From: Chaetoderma sp. LZ-2023a | Lineage: Eukaryota; Mollusca; Caudofoveata; Chaetodermatida; Chaetodermatidae | DNA: 64,000 nucleotides | NCBI GenBank assembly: GCA_034401795.1 | Contig: CM067373.1 | Location: 91,842,996 to 91,906,995 of the forward strand | Direction: 5' to 3' | In this document: positions 11,385 to 23,930 of the stretch, piece by piece | Layout: each line of letters begins with the position of its first letter | Position numbering within the stretch: position 1 is the first letter of the stretch | Notes under the pieces: model-generated | The model's input: only the letters and a program-made list of their open reading frames with translations | What the model was told of the DNA's origin: nothing | Database searches by the model: none | Translations under genes and position numbers: made by a program

Positions 11385-11655
11385 TAGGCCGTGGGCCAAA
11401 ATCTGCACGGTGACTTTTCGTTGCAAATGTTGCGGGGCAACTTGATATTGCTAGTATAACATATTTAGGGCGTACTCTTTCTAAATCACCAATGTTCCCA
11501 CATTTTTTCTTGCACATTAATTAGAAATAATTAGTTAAAAGTAACATAAATTAGCCAGGAAAGACAATCCAATTTGACGAGTTTAACTATCAGGTGGCGC
11601 GCCTGTCACAAGAGCAGACACGGAGTCATCCAATCAGGTCACTTCCTTACTCAAG

Positions 11656-14600
11656 ATGTCTGCGCCCACAAAGCGCTGTTTACATATTTTTGATGACCAG
11701 GAAGGAACACTTTTACAGTTCTCGGAAGTGAGCTGGTTGAAATTTATTGACTGTGTTAAGAAATGGAAAGAACTAGATGGTATGGAGAAAGAAACAGCCG
11801 CAAAATATGCATATTTAACGGATGAATCGGCGCTAGACACCAGTTTTCGATATCACCGAACATGTTATTCACGGTTTACAGATAAGACTAAGATAGAAAG
11901 AGCTGTAAAACGGGTAGCAAAAACAGTTAGGACTGCAGACACCTGCGACCCTGTGCCCTCAAAGCGAACACGACATACCCGTGACCAAACAGCTCCACGA
12001 AGAAGTCAACATGTTTTACCAGAACAGTGTATAATTTGTAAGAAGGAACAGTATACAGTAAATAAGAATTCACGGAAACGTCTGAAAGAGCGATTAGCAA
12101 GCTGTGAATATACGTCTGGTAAGTGCTTTTTCATAATATAAATTATACTGTCGTTCGCCATGCCTGTAACCCCAGCCCTCACCCAACCACATCCATCAAA
12201 TATAAAGGGTAAACCATTCTTGGTGGCTTTGAAGTAAACATATGTTCCTAAAGGGAATGCATTTTGAAGTAGACATCATAAATAAACTGCTAAGTATTTT
12301 GAAACTGTTTATTTGAAGCGTCCAGTCAAATTATTTTCAAAATATTCACCAGAATATTTCTTTAGCAAGCCCTATAGCTGCGATCTCTGTGGCATACACT
12401 TTTTACCCCTCACCTTTCACCCGGTGATCTCATTATTTTTCTCTTGGTTCCACCTGGTATATGATATGATATTTATTTCCACAATAGGCCATTGGCCCTT
12501 GAGTGTAACAATTGAAATATATATATGTACATTTCCTGGCAACCCATATAATAATTTAAATACATTAATTTGGGTCAGTTGTGTAATGATGATATATATA
12601 CTTACCTAAAGGCCCATTCCACACACGCACATTCAATACTTTATATTTTAGAGCACAAATGAATCGACATAGACGTTATTAACCAACTAAACCACATATG
12701 TATATGAAAGCGCCCCGCCCCCCCCCCCCCCTCCTCTGGAGAAAATGCTCATTTTGACTGTGCTATCTTCCAGTGTACGAATTGTGTCTTTGGTAAGTGT
12801 TATGATATCTTCCACTGTACGAATTAAATGTCTTTGGTTAATTTACAATTTACTAGATATTCTGTTGAATAATTTGAAACTAATTTGACTGAAGAGAATT
12901 CTCAATTCGTCTTCTCCTTGCGTAGAGTGAAGACCTGGTTTACAAATTCTGCTACTTTCTTTATAACCGTCAGATTTTCATCTTGTAATAACTACATCTG
13001 TATGTAAACACTTGTTTTTTTATACTAATACAATTTTTTATAAAGGGCACATGAATGCGAATTCGTATTCATATTCAACATCGTTTACATACAATTGAGA
13101 GAACCCGTCAAGCAGATGCAGATATAGGTAACCATGTGTCCAAGTTTTGCTTGTGATGTCATTATCCAGTGCTATGCTGAGATATAGGCTTTGTTAGAAT
13201 TGTCAAAAAATTTGACCGACCGACTGACTGACTTATACTTGCTGCTGGTCGCGGCTAAAAGTCATAAGAATTTGTCATATAAGATGTATAGAGTGGAATA
13301 ATCCATATTCACCTATTCATCCGGGAAATCCTACTCGGTATCTCAATTTCATAGCACGCATGCACATACCAGGTAAAATATTTCAAAACTAATTAGCTTG
13401 GAAGCTGTATCTGCACGAGACCAGCGGCTTCCAGTCAAATTAGTATCAAAATATTAAACAGGATAGTTTTTTAATCATAAAGAATTTGTAATTAAAACAA
13501 AACAGTGTGAAACAGTAATTTATGTCTAGCCCTAAACGGCATAAACATTGTCTTGCAGGGCACGTGCAGGTCGTTAAAGTTAGATGCCCGGACACCTACC
13601 CTTGGGTACTGTCCGCCACTCCCCCACCGCCACCAGATCCGAAAACTGATCAGACCCGGATGCAGGTTTTTAAATCTGGAGCAGGACTAGCGTCTGGAAA
13701 TCCTATACTACGACAACGGCGGCGTTTCTTGTGTTAGAATCTGAGCCAAATCGGATGATTCTTTTAGATACACGTTCGGACAGACACACATGCCCGATCA
13801 TAATACCCTGTTACCCCTACAGGGATGGTGGGGTGGGACGGGGGTGGGTGGGGGTATCTATATCAATTTCAAGACAACCATACAAGTACATATACGCTGT
13901 TGAATATTTTGTGACAAATTCGACACAAACCTGTCGCTGCCATATGCAACAACAGTTTCCAGTCAAATTAGTTTCAAAATATTCAACATAATATTTCTTA
14001 GTTATAAATGATTATTCGTGTTTGTCCTTTCGGTTTCAAAGTGTCAATAATGATACATTATCACCGATAATGTATTAACATTTCAGGTGGTCTACTGTTA
14101 AAGGCAGCGGAGATTTTGAATGACGAACTTATGCTTCTTCAGATACAAGGACAGGATATGGTAGCAATTGAAGTACGTTACCATCGATCATGTTACAAGG
14201 ACTATACTGGTTTCCTAACAGAGAAACGTCATGATAAAGATCGCGGCGAGGCATTGTATGGTGAAGCGTTCCAAAAGTTTTGTAAGTCTGTCATTGAAGA
14301 GAAAATATTAAAACAGGGTAACGTGATACGTATGGTGAAATTGCGGGCAATGTTTATTGATACAGTTAGGGAAACTTACAATCTTGATGTGGGTGCTAAT
14401 GTTAGAGCTTCATACCTTAAACAAAAACTTGCAATAGCCTACCCCACACTTCAGTTTGTGAAACCATCCAATCGAAACATAAGTGAAGTTGTACATGCAA
14501 AGGGAAATGAAACATTATTAGCAGATTATTGGCAATCAGAGAGTGATTCACAAGCAAGCTGCAATGAAGATGATATTGTAGAAGTCAGCTACCGCCGATT

Positions 14601-17600
14601 TTCTGATCAGGAGACAATGCGCAATCTCTATTTCTCAGCATTATACATTAGGAGGTTATTGTCTGAATCGACGGGATGTAAGATTTGGCTTCCTACAGCT
14701 GATGATCTTTCCCTGGAAGGAGCAGAACAAATTATTCCTGTATCGTTATATAATGTGTTAGCTTGGATGATCGGAGCATCAGACGATATTTACCTAGATC
14801 GTTTTGTGAATACTTCAGAAGATGTTAAATGCAAATTGCTGTCAATATCACAAGATATTCTATATTTGGCATCAAAAGGAAGAACACCAACTCCGAAACA
14901 TTATGCTTTAGCGATGACAATTCGACATTGGACAGGGTCTGCCAGTCTCATCAGCTTATTGAATGGCTTGGGACATTGTGTATCTCATTCCAAGGTCCTA
15001 GAACATGATACCGCCATTGCCACTGTTCAAATTAACAGAGATGAAATTGTTCCTAATGGATTCACAAAGAATTTACCAGCAACTTTAATTTGGGACAACA
15101 ACGACTTCACTGAAGAAACTCGGTCTGGAGAAGGATCGACACATAATACAAATGGCATTTTAGTCCAGCGTGTTCGTATGGATATTTCAACGAATGCTTG
15201 TGATTCTATTAACATTGATAAAACTAGAAAACGTTCTGTTGACCCTCCATTAATTGACATTCAACCATTTCATAGTACCAAGCGACATGGGCCATTGAAG
15301 ATGGATATGCGCACGACAGACAGGGCTTCGGTTCCACGGTCTTACCTTACACTAGACATTGCATTTTGTTTGTCAAAGTTGCCCGAGGTCAGTGAACAGG
15401 TTCTTCCAAGTTGGACAGGATTTAACACTTTGTTGAAATCTACAGACATTCCACCTTTATCCAAGATAGCATATCTACCTGTAATTGATGCCAGCCCCAC
15501 CAATATGTCAACGGTTTACACCATTCTATTACGCAGTGTAGCTATTGCAGATAGTCGGGAACTGAAAACTATTGTTGTCGTATTTGATGAGGCAATTTAT
15601 GCTAAAGCACAGCAAATTAGGTGGCAGAATCCAGTTTTTCAACAGCGATTGGTAGTGCGGTTAGGCAATTTTTATACTTCCATGTCATTTCTTGCCATTA
15701 TAGGGAAGCGTTTTCAGGACTATGGATTTCAGGATATTATAATAGAGTCAGAGATAGTGCCATCTGGATCTGTGAATGGTGTTATGTCAGGTCACCATTA
15801 CAACAGAGCTATGCGTGCCCATAAGCTGATGTTTGAGGCATTACAGAGACTGAGGTGGCAAGCATTCATTAAAGTTCTTAGTACCGAAGAGGCGGCTGAA
15901 GCCATAAATGTCACAAAACAATTGAATCGTGAGGGGCCATGCTCCACATTTTCTGAGCTACTAAAAGAGACACACGTGTCAGCTTTGTTTGAAAGGTATG
16001 AGGCTTTCATGCAAAAGGAACGAGAAGTTAATCCTACATTTGATTTCTGGAGTTCGTACTTGGACATGGTTGGAGTTCTCCTTCAGTTTTTGTGTGCCAC
16101 AAGGGAGGGATTATGGAATCTTCATTTGGCTGCACTCAATTCAATGCTTCCATGGTATTTTGCATATGACCATATAAATTATGCAAGGTATCTTCCTGTT
16201 TATATCGCTGAGATGGAAAAGCTTGAAAGTGACCATGGAGAAATACATTCTGCTTTCTTGGACGGAGACTTTGCTGTACAACGACAAGGCAGGTACGGAT
16301 TTAGTCAGATTGCTTGCGATCAGTTAATTGAGCAAACCTTCAACCGTGACTCAAAAACTAAAGGAGGAATGACCGGGATAACCATGAATACAGGTGCTGT
16401 GAATCGGTGGATTCTGTCCCACCATGAAAGAGCTGCAATATCAAAGGCATGTAAGATAATGGCGGGGAGAGACGACAACTCTAGACTGAGAAAGGATCTG
16501 GACAAATCTGGCATGAGCAGAGACGAATCTAACATTCAAGCCATCACAGATACTATTGAGTCGATGGTTGATCCCTTTACATATGAGGGAGAGGATTTGA
16601 TCAACATTTCTTCTGGAGTTGTTGCACCAAATGGCACTAAGGCCAATCTCCTTAATGCTTTTGATACCAGGAAGACTGCCGCAAACAATTTTTGTGCTGA
16701 AAGACTTCAGTGTGATTCAACTATCGGCTTATTTACACCTATTAAAAGCCAGAAGCTTCAAACCTTCAGTACAACTACAGGGAAACGATCTATCTCTAAG
16801 GTACAATCTGAAACTGTAACATTGAAAGCCAGTAGTGAGCTATTCAGTCGACTTTTGCTAGTAGGTAAATCACGAGATATTAATCTTCGCGAGCTATTGT
16901 CACATTCTCTCACTCCAGTTCCAGCTTCACTCAGTACATATGATGGGCTAAATGTGAAAACAAACAAAGCCAAATTAATGCATGAATTAGAGAGCAGTGT
17001 GCCTAATGTTCATCTAGATGCAGTGCCGCACAATTGTGTTTTAGTCATTGATGCAATGGCCTTTCTCCAGACAATTAATCAAGTACCAAAGACATTTGGA
17101 AAACTAGCTGAACAATTACTTAAATCGCTCTTATCTCTTGGTAGACAATATTGTTGCAAGCGAATTGATTATGTAGTTGACCGATATCCTACAATTAGTA
17201 TTAAAAACTGTGAACGTGCTCGTCATGCAATTACTGGTGTTCAAGTTATCCACATTAACCACCCCGACCAAAAAACACCAAAACAATTCAAGAAATTCCT
17301 TTCTAATGGAGAGAATAAGGAATCATTAATTGAGTTTCTTTTCATGACTTGGAAAAACTGTGACATAGAACTTCTTTCGGACATCGAAATCTTAATCTGA
17401 CATGGTGAACACTGCCATTCGCTGTCTGCTACCAATGTTGGAAGGGTTATTGAAGTACCAGAACTCCACTGTGACCACGAGGAAGCTGACACCAGGCTTC
17501 TGTTGCACGCAAAGCATGCTTCGGCAACACATCAGCATATTGTGATTAGGAGCCCAGATACTGATGTCCTGATCTTATCAGTTGCATTTGCTCACAATAT

Positions 17601-18333
17601 TCCTAGCACTCTTTACTTCTTGACCGGAAGTGGTACAAGTACAAGGATCGTGAATGTCACCACCATATCTCAGAGTTCTGGGTATAAGAAATGCGAGGCT
17701 ATTCTCGGAGTTCATGTGTTTACAGGATGTGATACTGTTAGTGCATTCAGAGGGAAAGGGAAGGTGAAAGCCTTGAAACTTATGCTTGATTCTCCTGAAG
17801 CCTGTGACGATTTCCAAAAGATTGGGACTGATTGGATTTTATCAGATGAGATTTTATCAAGGTTGGAACCATTTGTTTCGCTTCTGTATGGACAGAAGAA
17901 CTGTAGTGATATAAATTACACTCGATACAATGTATTCAGACTTAAATGTTCCACTGACGCGGCTCTTCCACCAAATAAAGACTGTTTACAATTTCATGCA
18001 ATGCGTGCTACGTACCAGGCTGCTATATATCGCAGGGCACTTCAGAACATTATATCTGCACCATCTCCTGTTGGTTATGGATGGATCCTAGATAACGAAG
18101 GTGCGCTTACGTTTGAGTGGATGTCACTAGCACCTGCACCCATAAATGTTTTGAAACATGTGCATTGTAAGTGTCGAAAACGTGGCTGTCAGACCCAGGT
18201 CTGTTCATGCCGAAAAGCAGCATTAATCTGTACCGACCTTTGTAGCTGTGATGACTGTCAAAATTCTACATGTACAACGCCCGAACTAGGTGGAGATGGC
18301 GATAGTGACTCGGATGAGGACTTGGATTGTTAA
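11656..18333 (+). CDS. transposon protein, copy 2 (XPG-like nuclease and CXC domains; one in-frame TGA)
   Basis: Exon 1 is 11656-12118 and exon 2 is 14087-18333, joined across a GT-AG intron (12119-14086). Translation runs from Met through the Cys/His region (about residues 50-150) and the long central region to the XPG-N-like block (17030-17240). It meets TGA at 17398-17400 and continues in the same frame through HGEHCHS, EADTRLLLHAKHA, SPDTDVLIL, the helix-hairpin-helix-like GCDTVSAFRGKGK and the C-terminal CXC motifs, ending at 18333 after an acidic tail. If the TGA is read through, the product would be roughly 1570 residues; if not, the CXC and XPG-I halves are lost. Such proteins are recurrent in marine invertebrate genomes. 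The location is presumably nuclear and the CXC domain presumably binds DNA. Copy 2 also differs from copy 1 by an Asp-to-Asn change near 18093. Confidence 0.8.
17398..17400 (+). other. in-frame TGA shared by both transposon copies
   Basis: TGA followed by CAT separates two open stretches in the same frame, and the same codon is at 9683-9685 in copy 1. It lies between the XPG-N-like and XPG-I-like blocks, with the preceding residues ending in DIEILI and the following beginning HGEHCH. No splice sites bracket it. It is either a premature stop fixed before the duplication or a readthrough site. Confidence 0.8.
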
Positions 18334-18946
18334 CAGTAAGTCGCATATCTCTATTTTCAGGCCAGGCACGGTAGAACTGGGGTGGGGTGGTGCTGATGTC
18401 ATAGGCAGCAACAGCGCCAAGACAAATTAGTTTCAAAATATTCAACCACTTCCCTGTATAATTAACCTGAAATTTAGGCTCTGATAATTCAGGTTTCGGG
18501 TTAAATAAATCTTGCAATTATAAAATAGCCAAGGGAGAATCCGAGAATCAAAGGGCGAGCTGTTAAGACAGGTGGTCATTTAGTAGAGGTCAAATGTATT
18601 GTTTAATTGAATTTGGGAATTGAGGAAAGTGGTTTATTAATGAAGGTTCCTCGTTTAATAAAAATGGTCTTTAGACTTGAAAGCATATTTGACAGTTTAT
18701 AATTTTATAATTTTCCTGGACACCCCTTGCAAAAGGAGGGCCAACCTCCCATTGACACAACACGGTTCAGCCCCCCACCCCGCCTCTAATAGGAAAATGT
18801 GTCTACCGTGCCTGGTGTTATTAAAAAAATTTTTAACTGATTATTTGTTGGAAATATAACATAAATCTCTTAACCATATATTTAGAATGTGACTTTATTG
18901 CGTCATTTATGACGAGATAGTAGGTGGTAAAGAATGGTCTCTGTAA

Positions 18947-19096
18947 AATTAATGTGCAAACCAATTAGTGGGAACTTTTTATTTTTGGAATCTACATATA
19001 TTTATTGTTTGGAAACAATGGTTTTCAAGTTGCCCCGCAAAAGTTGCAACGACATTGGATTTCTAGCTACATATTTGGTACTCGGCCCACGGCCTA
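18947..19096 (-). repeat. right terminal inverted repeat of the transposon
   Basis: The reverse complement begins TAGGCCGTGGGCCGAG and shares the inner TGCGGGGCAACTTGA block and the GCACATTAATT end with the left TIR at 3673-3810. Confidence 0.85.
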
Positions 19097-19099
19097 ATT

Positions 19100-20481
19100 G
19101 GACAAAACGTTCTTGCTGCGTTAATCAATATTTAGATTTTCAGATAAAATTAATAATATTCATAAATCAGCTATTTTAAAGAACCGCAGTCTTGTGGCCC
19201 ATAAATATAGGTAGTCACTAGAGCACTTTTGACTGTACAATCTGTTAAACAAGTACGTGCTATATTTTTTTGTCAAGATCCTTTCAAAGTAATTAGCGTC
19301 AGCTTAGTAATATATCTCCGGTAGCTCAATCCATGAATGTCATTCATTCAGAAATCTCTTAATCCTTTATTTGTCAAGATTGGCCTTTTGAATGTACATT
19401 TGCATTACAGAAGACAATTTTTTGAGAATGTATGACTGATATGACTGGCTTGGTAATCGAGTCAGCCATTCCAGTGGTATTCAAAGATTATCTTCTTGGA
19501 ATGCAAATAGACATTTACCAAGGTCAATAAATAATAGATGCTGATAATTCTGCATGACATGGGTTAATTTACTGTTCACCCATTGTGGTTAGAAGCGTGT
19601 GTCATTCAGTCTAACTATACACACACATACTCAGTCAAGTGTTATCTCAGCCATAGGAGTTAACATTTAAACATTTGAATCCAGAAGTGCGAGAATCTTA
19701 ATTCAGATATTGAACAAGCTGATGAATATTTTGAAACAAATTTGACTGGAAGCCTTTGCCTACAGCTGTATTTTGAATGTAATTTGACTGGAACCTGTTG
19801 CTGCCATAGGCACAGCAGCAGCTATCAATCAAATTACTTTCCAGATATCCAACATTATATTTGATAATTATTTTGAAAGTAATTTGACTGGCACAAGTAG
19901 TTTCCATGGACACAATAGCGATCAGTGAAATTACTTTCAAAATAGTCAACAGGAATCTGAAAATTAAATTCTCTAATGGTTACCCCATAAAGGTGAAATA
20001 AGTATGATTTCTTTCATAGAAAAGTTCCATTTGCGGACAAAGAGACTATTTTTGACAATTTTACACTGCGACGACTAGTTCGATAAGCGAGCCAATCATT
20101 CCAATGGTAAAATTTCAAAAATATAATTTTCTTGGTCTGAAAATCGACATTCTTTAAGATCAATACAGAAGCCGTGTTTTGTCAGTTTGGCCATTCCTGG
20201 GTTAATAATAATATGCTATTCTATTATTCATAGTCTGTAATACATGTACTGTTGTTTATCATGCTTTAATAATCTGTAAATCTAAGAAAAATGGATTATT
20301 TAAATTTCCAACAGCGATTATTGAAGAAACTACAGTCAAATCATTTCTCATACGTTAGAACCCAATACATGATTATGTTTCAAAATGTTTTCCCAAATAT
20401 ACTCTCTCCCAGCAGACGCATAGTTGACAAATGTATACTACAGTGTTCCAGAAGTTCAGTACCAGAGGTGCGTCCACATAT
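19100..20481. other. AT-rich noncoding sequence with palindromic repeats
   Basis: No gene is recognised. Two H1 palindromes lie at 19724-19945 and H2-type arms at 19441-19500 and 20055-20150. The 20291-20485 open frame is short and unremarkable. Confidence 0.6.
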
Positions 20482-20655
20482 GTAAACGCATTTGTAAATG
20501 CACTTGCATTTGCACTTGCACTTGCATTTGAAGTTGCAAACATTTGCATTTGCATTTAAATGCAATCGAGTTAGGCTGCATTTGCATTTGCACCTGCATT
20601 TGCATTTTAATCATTTGCAAACATTTGCATTTACATTTAAATGCAATATCCTTCA
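20482..20655. repeat. second ATTTGCAT-type hexamer array
   Basis: This is the same degenerate TTGCAT/TTGCAC array as at 3026-3190, with CATTTGCATTTGCA units and several octamer motifs. Confidence 0.9.
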
Positions 20656-21694
20656 CTTGTACCCACGCCTGCTTGGGTTATTTGTTTCCATTCCATTTGT
20701 TGACGTGGATGTATTTCTTTGTTTCAAGTGGTAATGGTTCGACTCATTCCTTTCTCATACTACGTATTGTGGTGGGATAAATATAAAATTTTCTTATATA
20801 AACACTCAGGTGGTGGCAATAAAAGGACTCATAAGATAAGGGCATTTATTACGCGCTTCGCGGTTCTCCTATATATGAGGTGAATATTTCTAAAAGTCCA
20901 TCGCTTATCAGCTTTTCAGAACATTTCTTTACAGCACATTTTCGCTTTCTTTGAAACTTGGCACCAAAGCTTCTAGCCTCTTGGCACACACGCTGAAACT
21001 CTCCCAACGTAGACGTGTCCAATTGTGCACATCAGCATCCAATATTTCAGCGGCAACAGGAAAGTCAACGGGTTTTTTATCTGCCGCAATCTATGACATA
21101 GCACCAATCGAAGAATTTTCTCGCAAATAATAAGAGGCAATATGAAATGCATTTTGGTCATGCTTTCCAGATTTATCCGGCGTATGTATGGCTGGTCGGT
21201 CACATGTCAATTTCAGGGGAGTAAGATTTCTCATAAGATCAGGGAATCGACTTGATAATGGATCTTTCCAGTTTTAGCCATGCCCCGCCCATCTCTAGCT
21301 AACCACTGACTTGATAACTGGTGAATGCCGACTATCCCACCTTGTTGCACATATAGGTTCATCAATGATATTTACCTTTCTTGAAACAGGTTTCTAAACT
21401 TCTAGATAAAAATTTATTGGTGACCAGCGGGGCCTCTAATAGACTGGGGTGTGGGTTGGGTGGGGCTGGGGTGTGAGGCTCAGAAGCTGTTGAACCTGCC
21501 ATTGCCACGTCACGGTTCGACAATCCTGCTACTTACTAACAGTAAGGTATATAAAATAGAGTATTCTGCACAATGTCGCAGAAAGCGGATCCGGGTGGTC
21601 TGTTCACACAGGCCTAGCCGTTGAATCATTATGATATGGTGCACTCCTGGTAACGCAGGTTACTGGACCAGTACTGGGGCAATACAGGACCGTT
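20656..21694. other. noncoding or unrecognised sequence
   Basis: A 76-codon minus-strand frame (20973-21203) resembles no family I know. On the same strand, downstream at about 20920-20980, a run rich in Lys/Arg (AKFQRKRKCAVKKC) appears in a different frame, so a decayed gene is possible. Nothing else is seen. Confidence 0.35.
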
Positions 21695-22389
21695 TTATCC
21701 CGGTATTGGCCCAGTAAATACCAAGTGACCTGGTTTAGGAAGGACGTCGCCTCTCATGTTGACGAGGTGTTGCCACTCTCCTGGGACGTCATGTAGTTGC
21801 CAGAATGTTGTTCCCAACAGGTAATAGTATGCCAGGCCATATATGTGCATGCGCTTTTCTGTACCGGGAGCATTTTCAGTGCTATTCCAATTGAGAGATA
21901 CAGATGCAAAGGCTATATCTGAGATCACAGTTACATATGACAGCAATTCCATGGCCTGACACACCCACCCCAGTTTGGTGCCGTCCCAACAGTAGAGTGA
22001 CTCGTTCTTCAATGGCAAGGTATGTCGGTGTTCTCACCAAAATCACTACACCGTACCAGTGTAAAAACTGGGGAACTTACCAATAATAGACTGAAATAAA
22101 ACCACCCTAGAATGACGTGAATGGGACCTGGAACCAGGGGCTTGATAGACGCCAACCAAGCAAACAACTTCTTTGTATTCTTCAGTCGGGAGGTGGCTTG
22201 AAGAACCTGGTTCACGCCGGAGCTGTGCACTATCTCACCATCATTGGAAACATGGGTAATTTCCTTCGCTCCTTGCCTCTCTCCACCAAGGATTAAAAAA
22301 TGGGTACCAGTGTAAAAGCTGGGGAAGTTACCAATAATAGACTGAAATAAAAACCTGCCTCGATACAGTATGGCGTGAATGTGTAGCAT
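21695..22389 (-). pseudogene. unrecognised coding-like fragments (relative of 33855-34177)
   Basis: Two minus-strand frames, 21695-22018 and 22009-22389, have protein-like composition: aromatic and Trp-rich, for example YYYLLGTTFWQLHDVPGEW and ASIKPLVPGPIHVILG. The second contains a segment similar to ASIESLIPGLICSL at 34140-34177, and the DNA around 22120-22230 aligns to 34140-34225 in the same orientation. A ~50-bp block with splice-like signals (TTTATTTCAG, 10 nt, GTAAGT or GTAACT) occurs twice, at 22060-22110 and 22310-22360. I do not recognise the protein. It is probably part of a repeated element, since it ends exactly where the LTR-type start motif begins at 22382. Confidence 0.4.
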
Positions 22390-22745
22390 GGATCGACCGG
22401 ATGAGTACCGGTCATCTCAGCTAAGCTGGATATGGAACGGCCATTCCGGATTCGCTCCAAGCACACACCCCACCCCCTTGGTAGGATAATATGCGTATAT
22501 AAGCCCTATGAGAGAGGTGGCCGTTAAACCGCGTGGTGCACATGCGCATGCGTCAGAGCTTCCCTGACAACACATCTCGGAATTGGAAGCGAGTGCATGC
22601 TTATAGTGTACCGAGTAGGTACCCGTAAATAACTTTAATTGTATCATCCTCGTTGTTCTTGGTAGTGATCAAAACCAGAATAAAACGAGGATTTCAGAAC
22701 CGTTTAAATTATTGAAATCGGCCCAGAAACGACTGAGCTATCATC
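22382..22745 (+). repeat. partial LTR-type repeat upstream of the gypsy coding region
   Basis: It starts TGTAGCATGGATCGACCGGA, includes TAGGATAATATGCGTATATA and AAGCCCTATGAGAGAGG, and aligns to 30687-31052 and to the reverse of 2060-2381. The alignment stops after ATCGGAAATCCC, before the CRE/TATA part of the full repeat, so this 5' copy is truncated or internally deleted. Confidence 0.7.
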
Positions 22746-22996
22746 GGAAATCCCCCTACATTATCTATCCTAACCCTAACCCCTTCACGGACGCAGCATC
22801 ATCAGTATCGACAGGGACATCGACGGGAGACACCACCACTACCACCACCACCTACACGCCGACCAGCATCCGCGTTTTCTTCAGTTTCACCAGCACCACC
22901 ACTGGGTTTCGCACCCATTATTTCTCCACCAGGATCTAGCCGGATCATTCTCTCCCGCCCCCCCCCCCCCCCCCCCGAATTCAGTGGGGAGACTGA

Positions 22997-23930
22997 TTGG
23001 ACCAAATTCAGTTCGAAATCATAAGTAGGACAAACCGGTGGAATAATCGTCAAATGGGAGAGTACTTAACGGCAAAGCTGTCCGGGAAAGCTCTACAGGT
23101 CTTGGCAGACTTAGCGCAGAATACACACCATCGTACATGGAATTGGAGAACGCGTTGTCGGAAGGATTCGGCGACACAGCCGTCAGGGAGATGAGTCGAT
23201 TGCAGCTTAAAAACTTACATCGATGCTCAGAGGAAACATTACCAGAATTAGCTAGTCGCATCCATCGGTTAGTTGCTCGCGCTTATCCCAGCTCCAATCT
23301 CGACGGCGTCACCCACCTACATCTGGAAACATTCATCGACGTGATGAGCAGAGAACCCGCCTTGAAGGAAAAATTGTTTCTCATGGAGCATGGCTGCCTT
23401 CAACAACTAACGGCCACCGCAGTTCATATCAAGAACTTCATGGAATGGGAGAAAAATAATCGCCGCCACCTACACCCTATAAACAAGTTAAATGATGTTA
23501 ATGTCGCCACCACCACCGAATCCAGCACTGCAACCGCCACCACCTCAGCATCCGACCAACAAGTGCAATACGAACAAGGCAACAGTCAGAATCACGTGTC
23601 TAGAGGAAGGGGGCATGGCCAATCCCATCGCATGGGCCACAACAACGCCCCAGGGTGTGGGAACCAGCATAATAACAACAACCGCCAAAACATGCACGAT
23701 AGGTTAGAAGAGATTACCAAACAGATCTCCGCACTCACTAATCGAGTTACAACACTCAGCACAACAGTCGCTACACAATCAACCACCAGACCACCTACCA
23801 CTACAGTTTCAGCACCTCCACCGAACATGTTTTGGATGTGGTCAGCTGGACCATTGGAAGGATCAATGCCCTAACCAACCTCCATCAACAACTCCAACCA
23901 CTGACCGACGCACCCCGCAGCCTGAGAATC
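22997..23930 (+). pseudogene. gag: gag of the gypsy element, frameshifted
   Basis: The capsid-like part begins in the 22997 frame (MGEYLTAKLSGKALQVLADL), shifts near 23130 and continues as MELENALSEGFG...MSRLQLKNLHRC...ELASRIHRLVARAYP, a typical gypsy gag pattern. A Gln/Asn/Thr-rich linker follows. Near 23825 a +1 frame change is needed to read the zinc knuckle CFGCGQLDHWKDQC (C-x2-C-x4-H-x4-C). A second perfect CCHC knuckle, CFFCASHKHTMMHC, lies in another frame at 24430-24471, so the ancestral gag probably had two knuckles separated by about 200 codons. Confidence 0.75.

Larger units (their letters stand above)
11385..19096 (+). mobile_element. XPG/CXC-type DNA transposon, copy 2 (both ends intact)
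   Basis: This ~7.7-kb copy runs from TAGGCCGTGGGCC at 11385 to GGCCCACGGCCTA ending at 19096. It is followed by ATT (19097-19099), matching ATT before copy 1 (3670-3672), but not by the bases just before 11385 (TTAA). A TA duplication with the TIR starting at GGCC is an equally valid reading. Copy 2 keeps the first 1094 codons of exon 2 open and is interrupted only by the TGA at 17398-17400. Confidence 0.85.

Noticed and set aside
3673..19096. Firm assignment to Academ, or to KDZ/Zisupton because of CxC-type cysteines
   Set aside because: The CXC tail is of tesmin/TSO1 type, not the KDZ CxC arrangement, and no DDE core was identified by eye. Academ-like is kept only as a tentative label.
22762..22781. 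TAACCCTAACCCC as interstitial telomere sequence or primer binding site
   Set aside because: Only two units, and no match to a tRNA 3' end directly after the LTR remnant.
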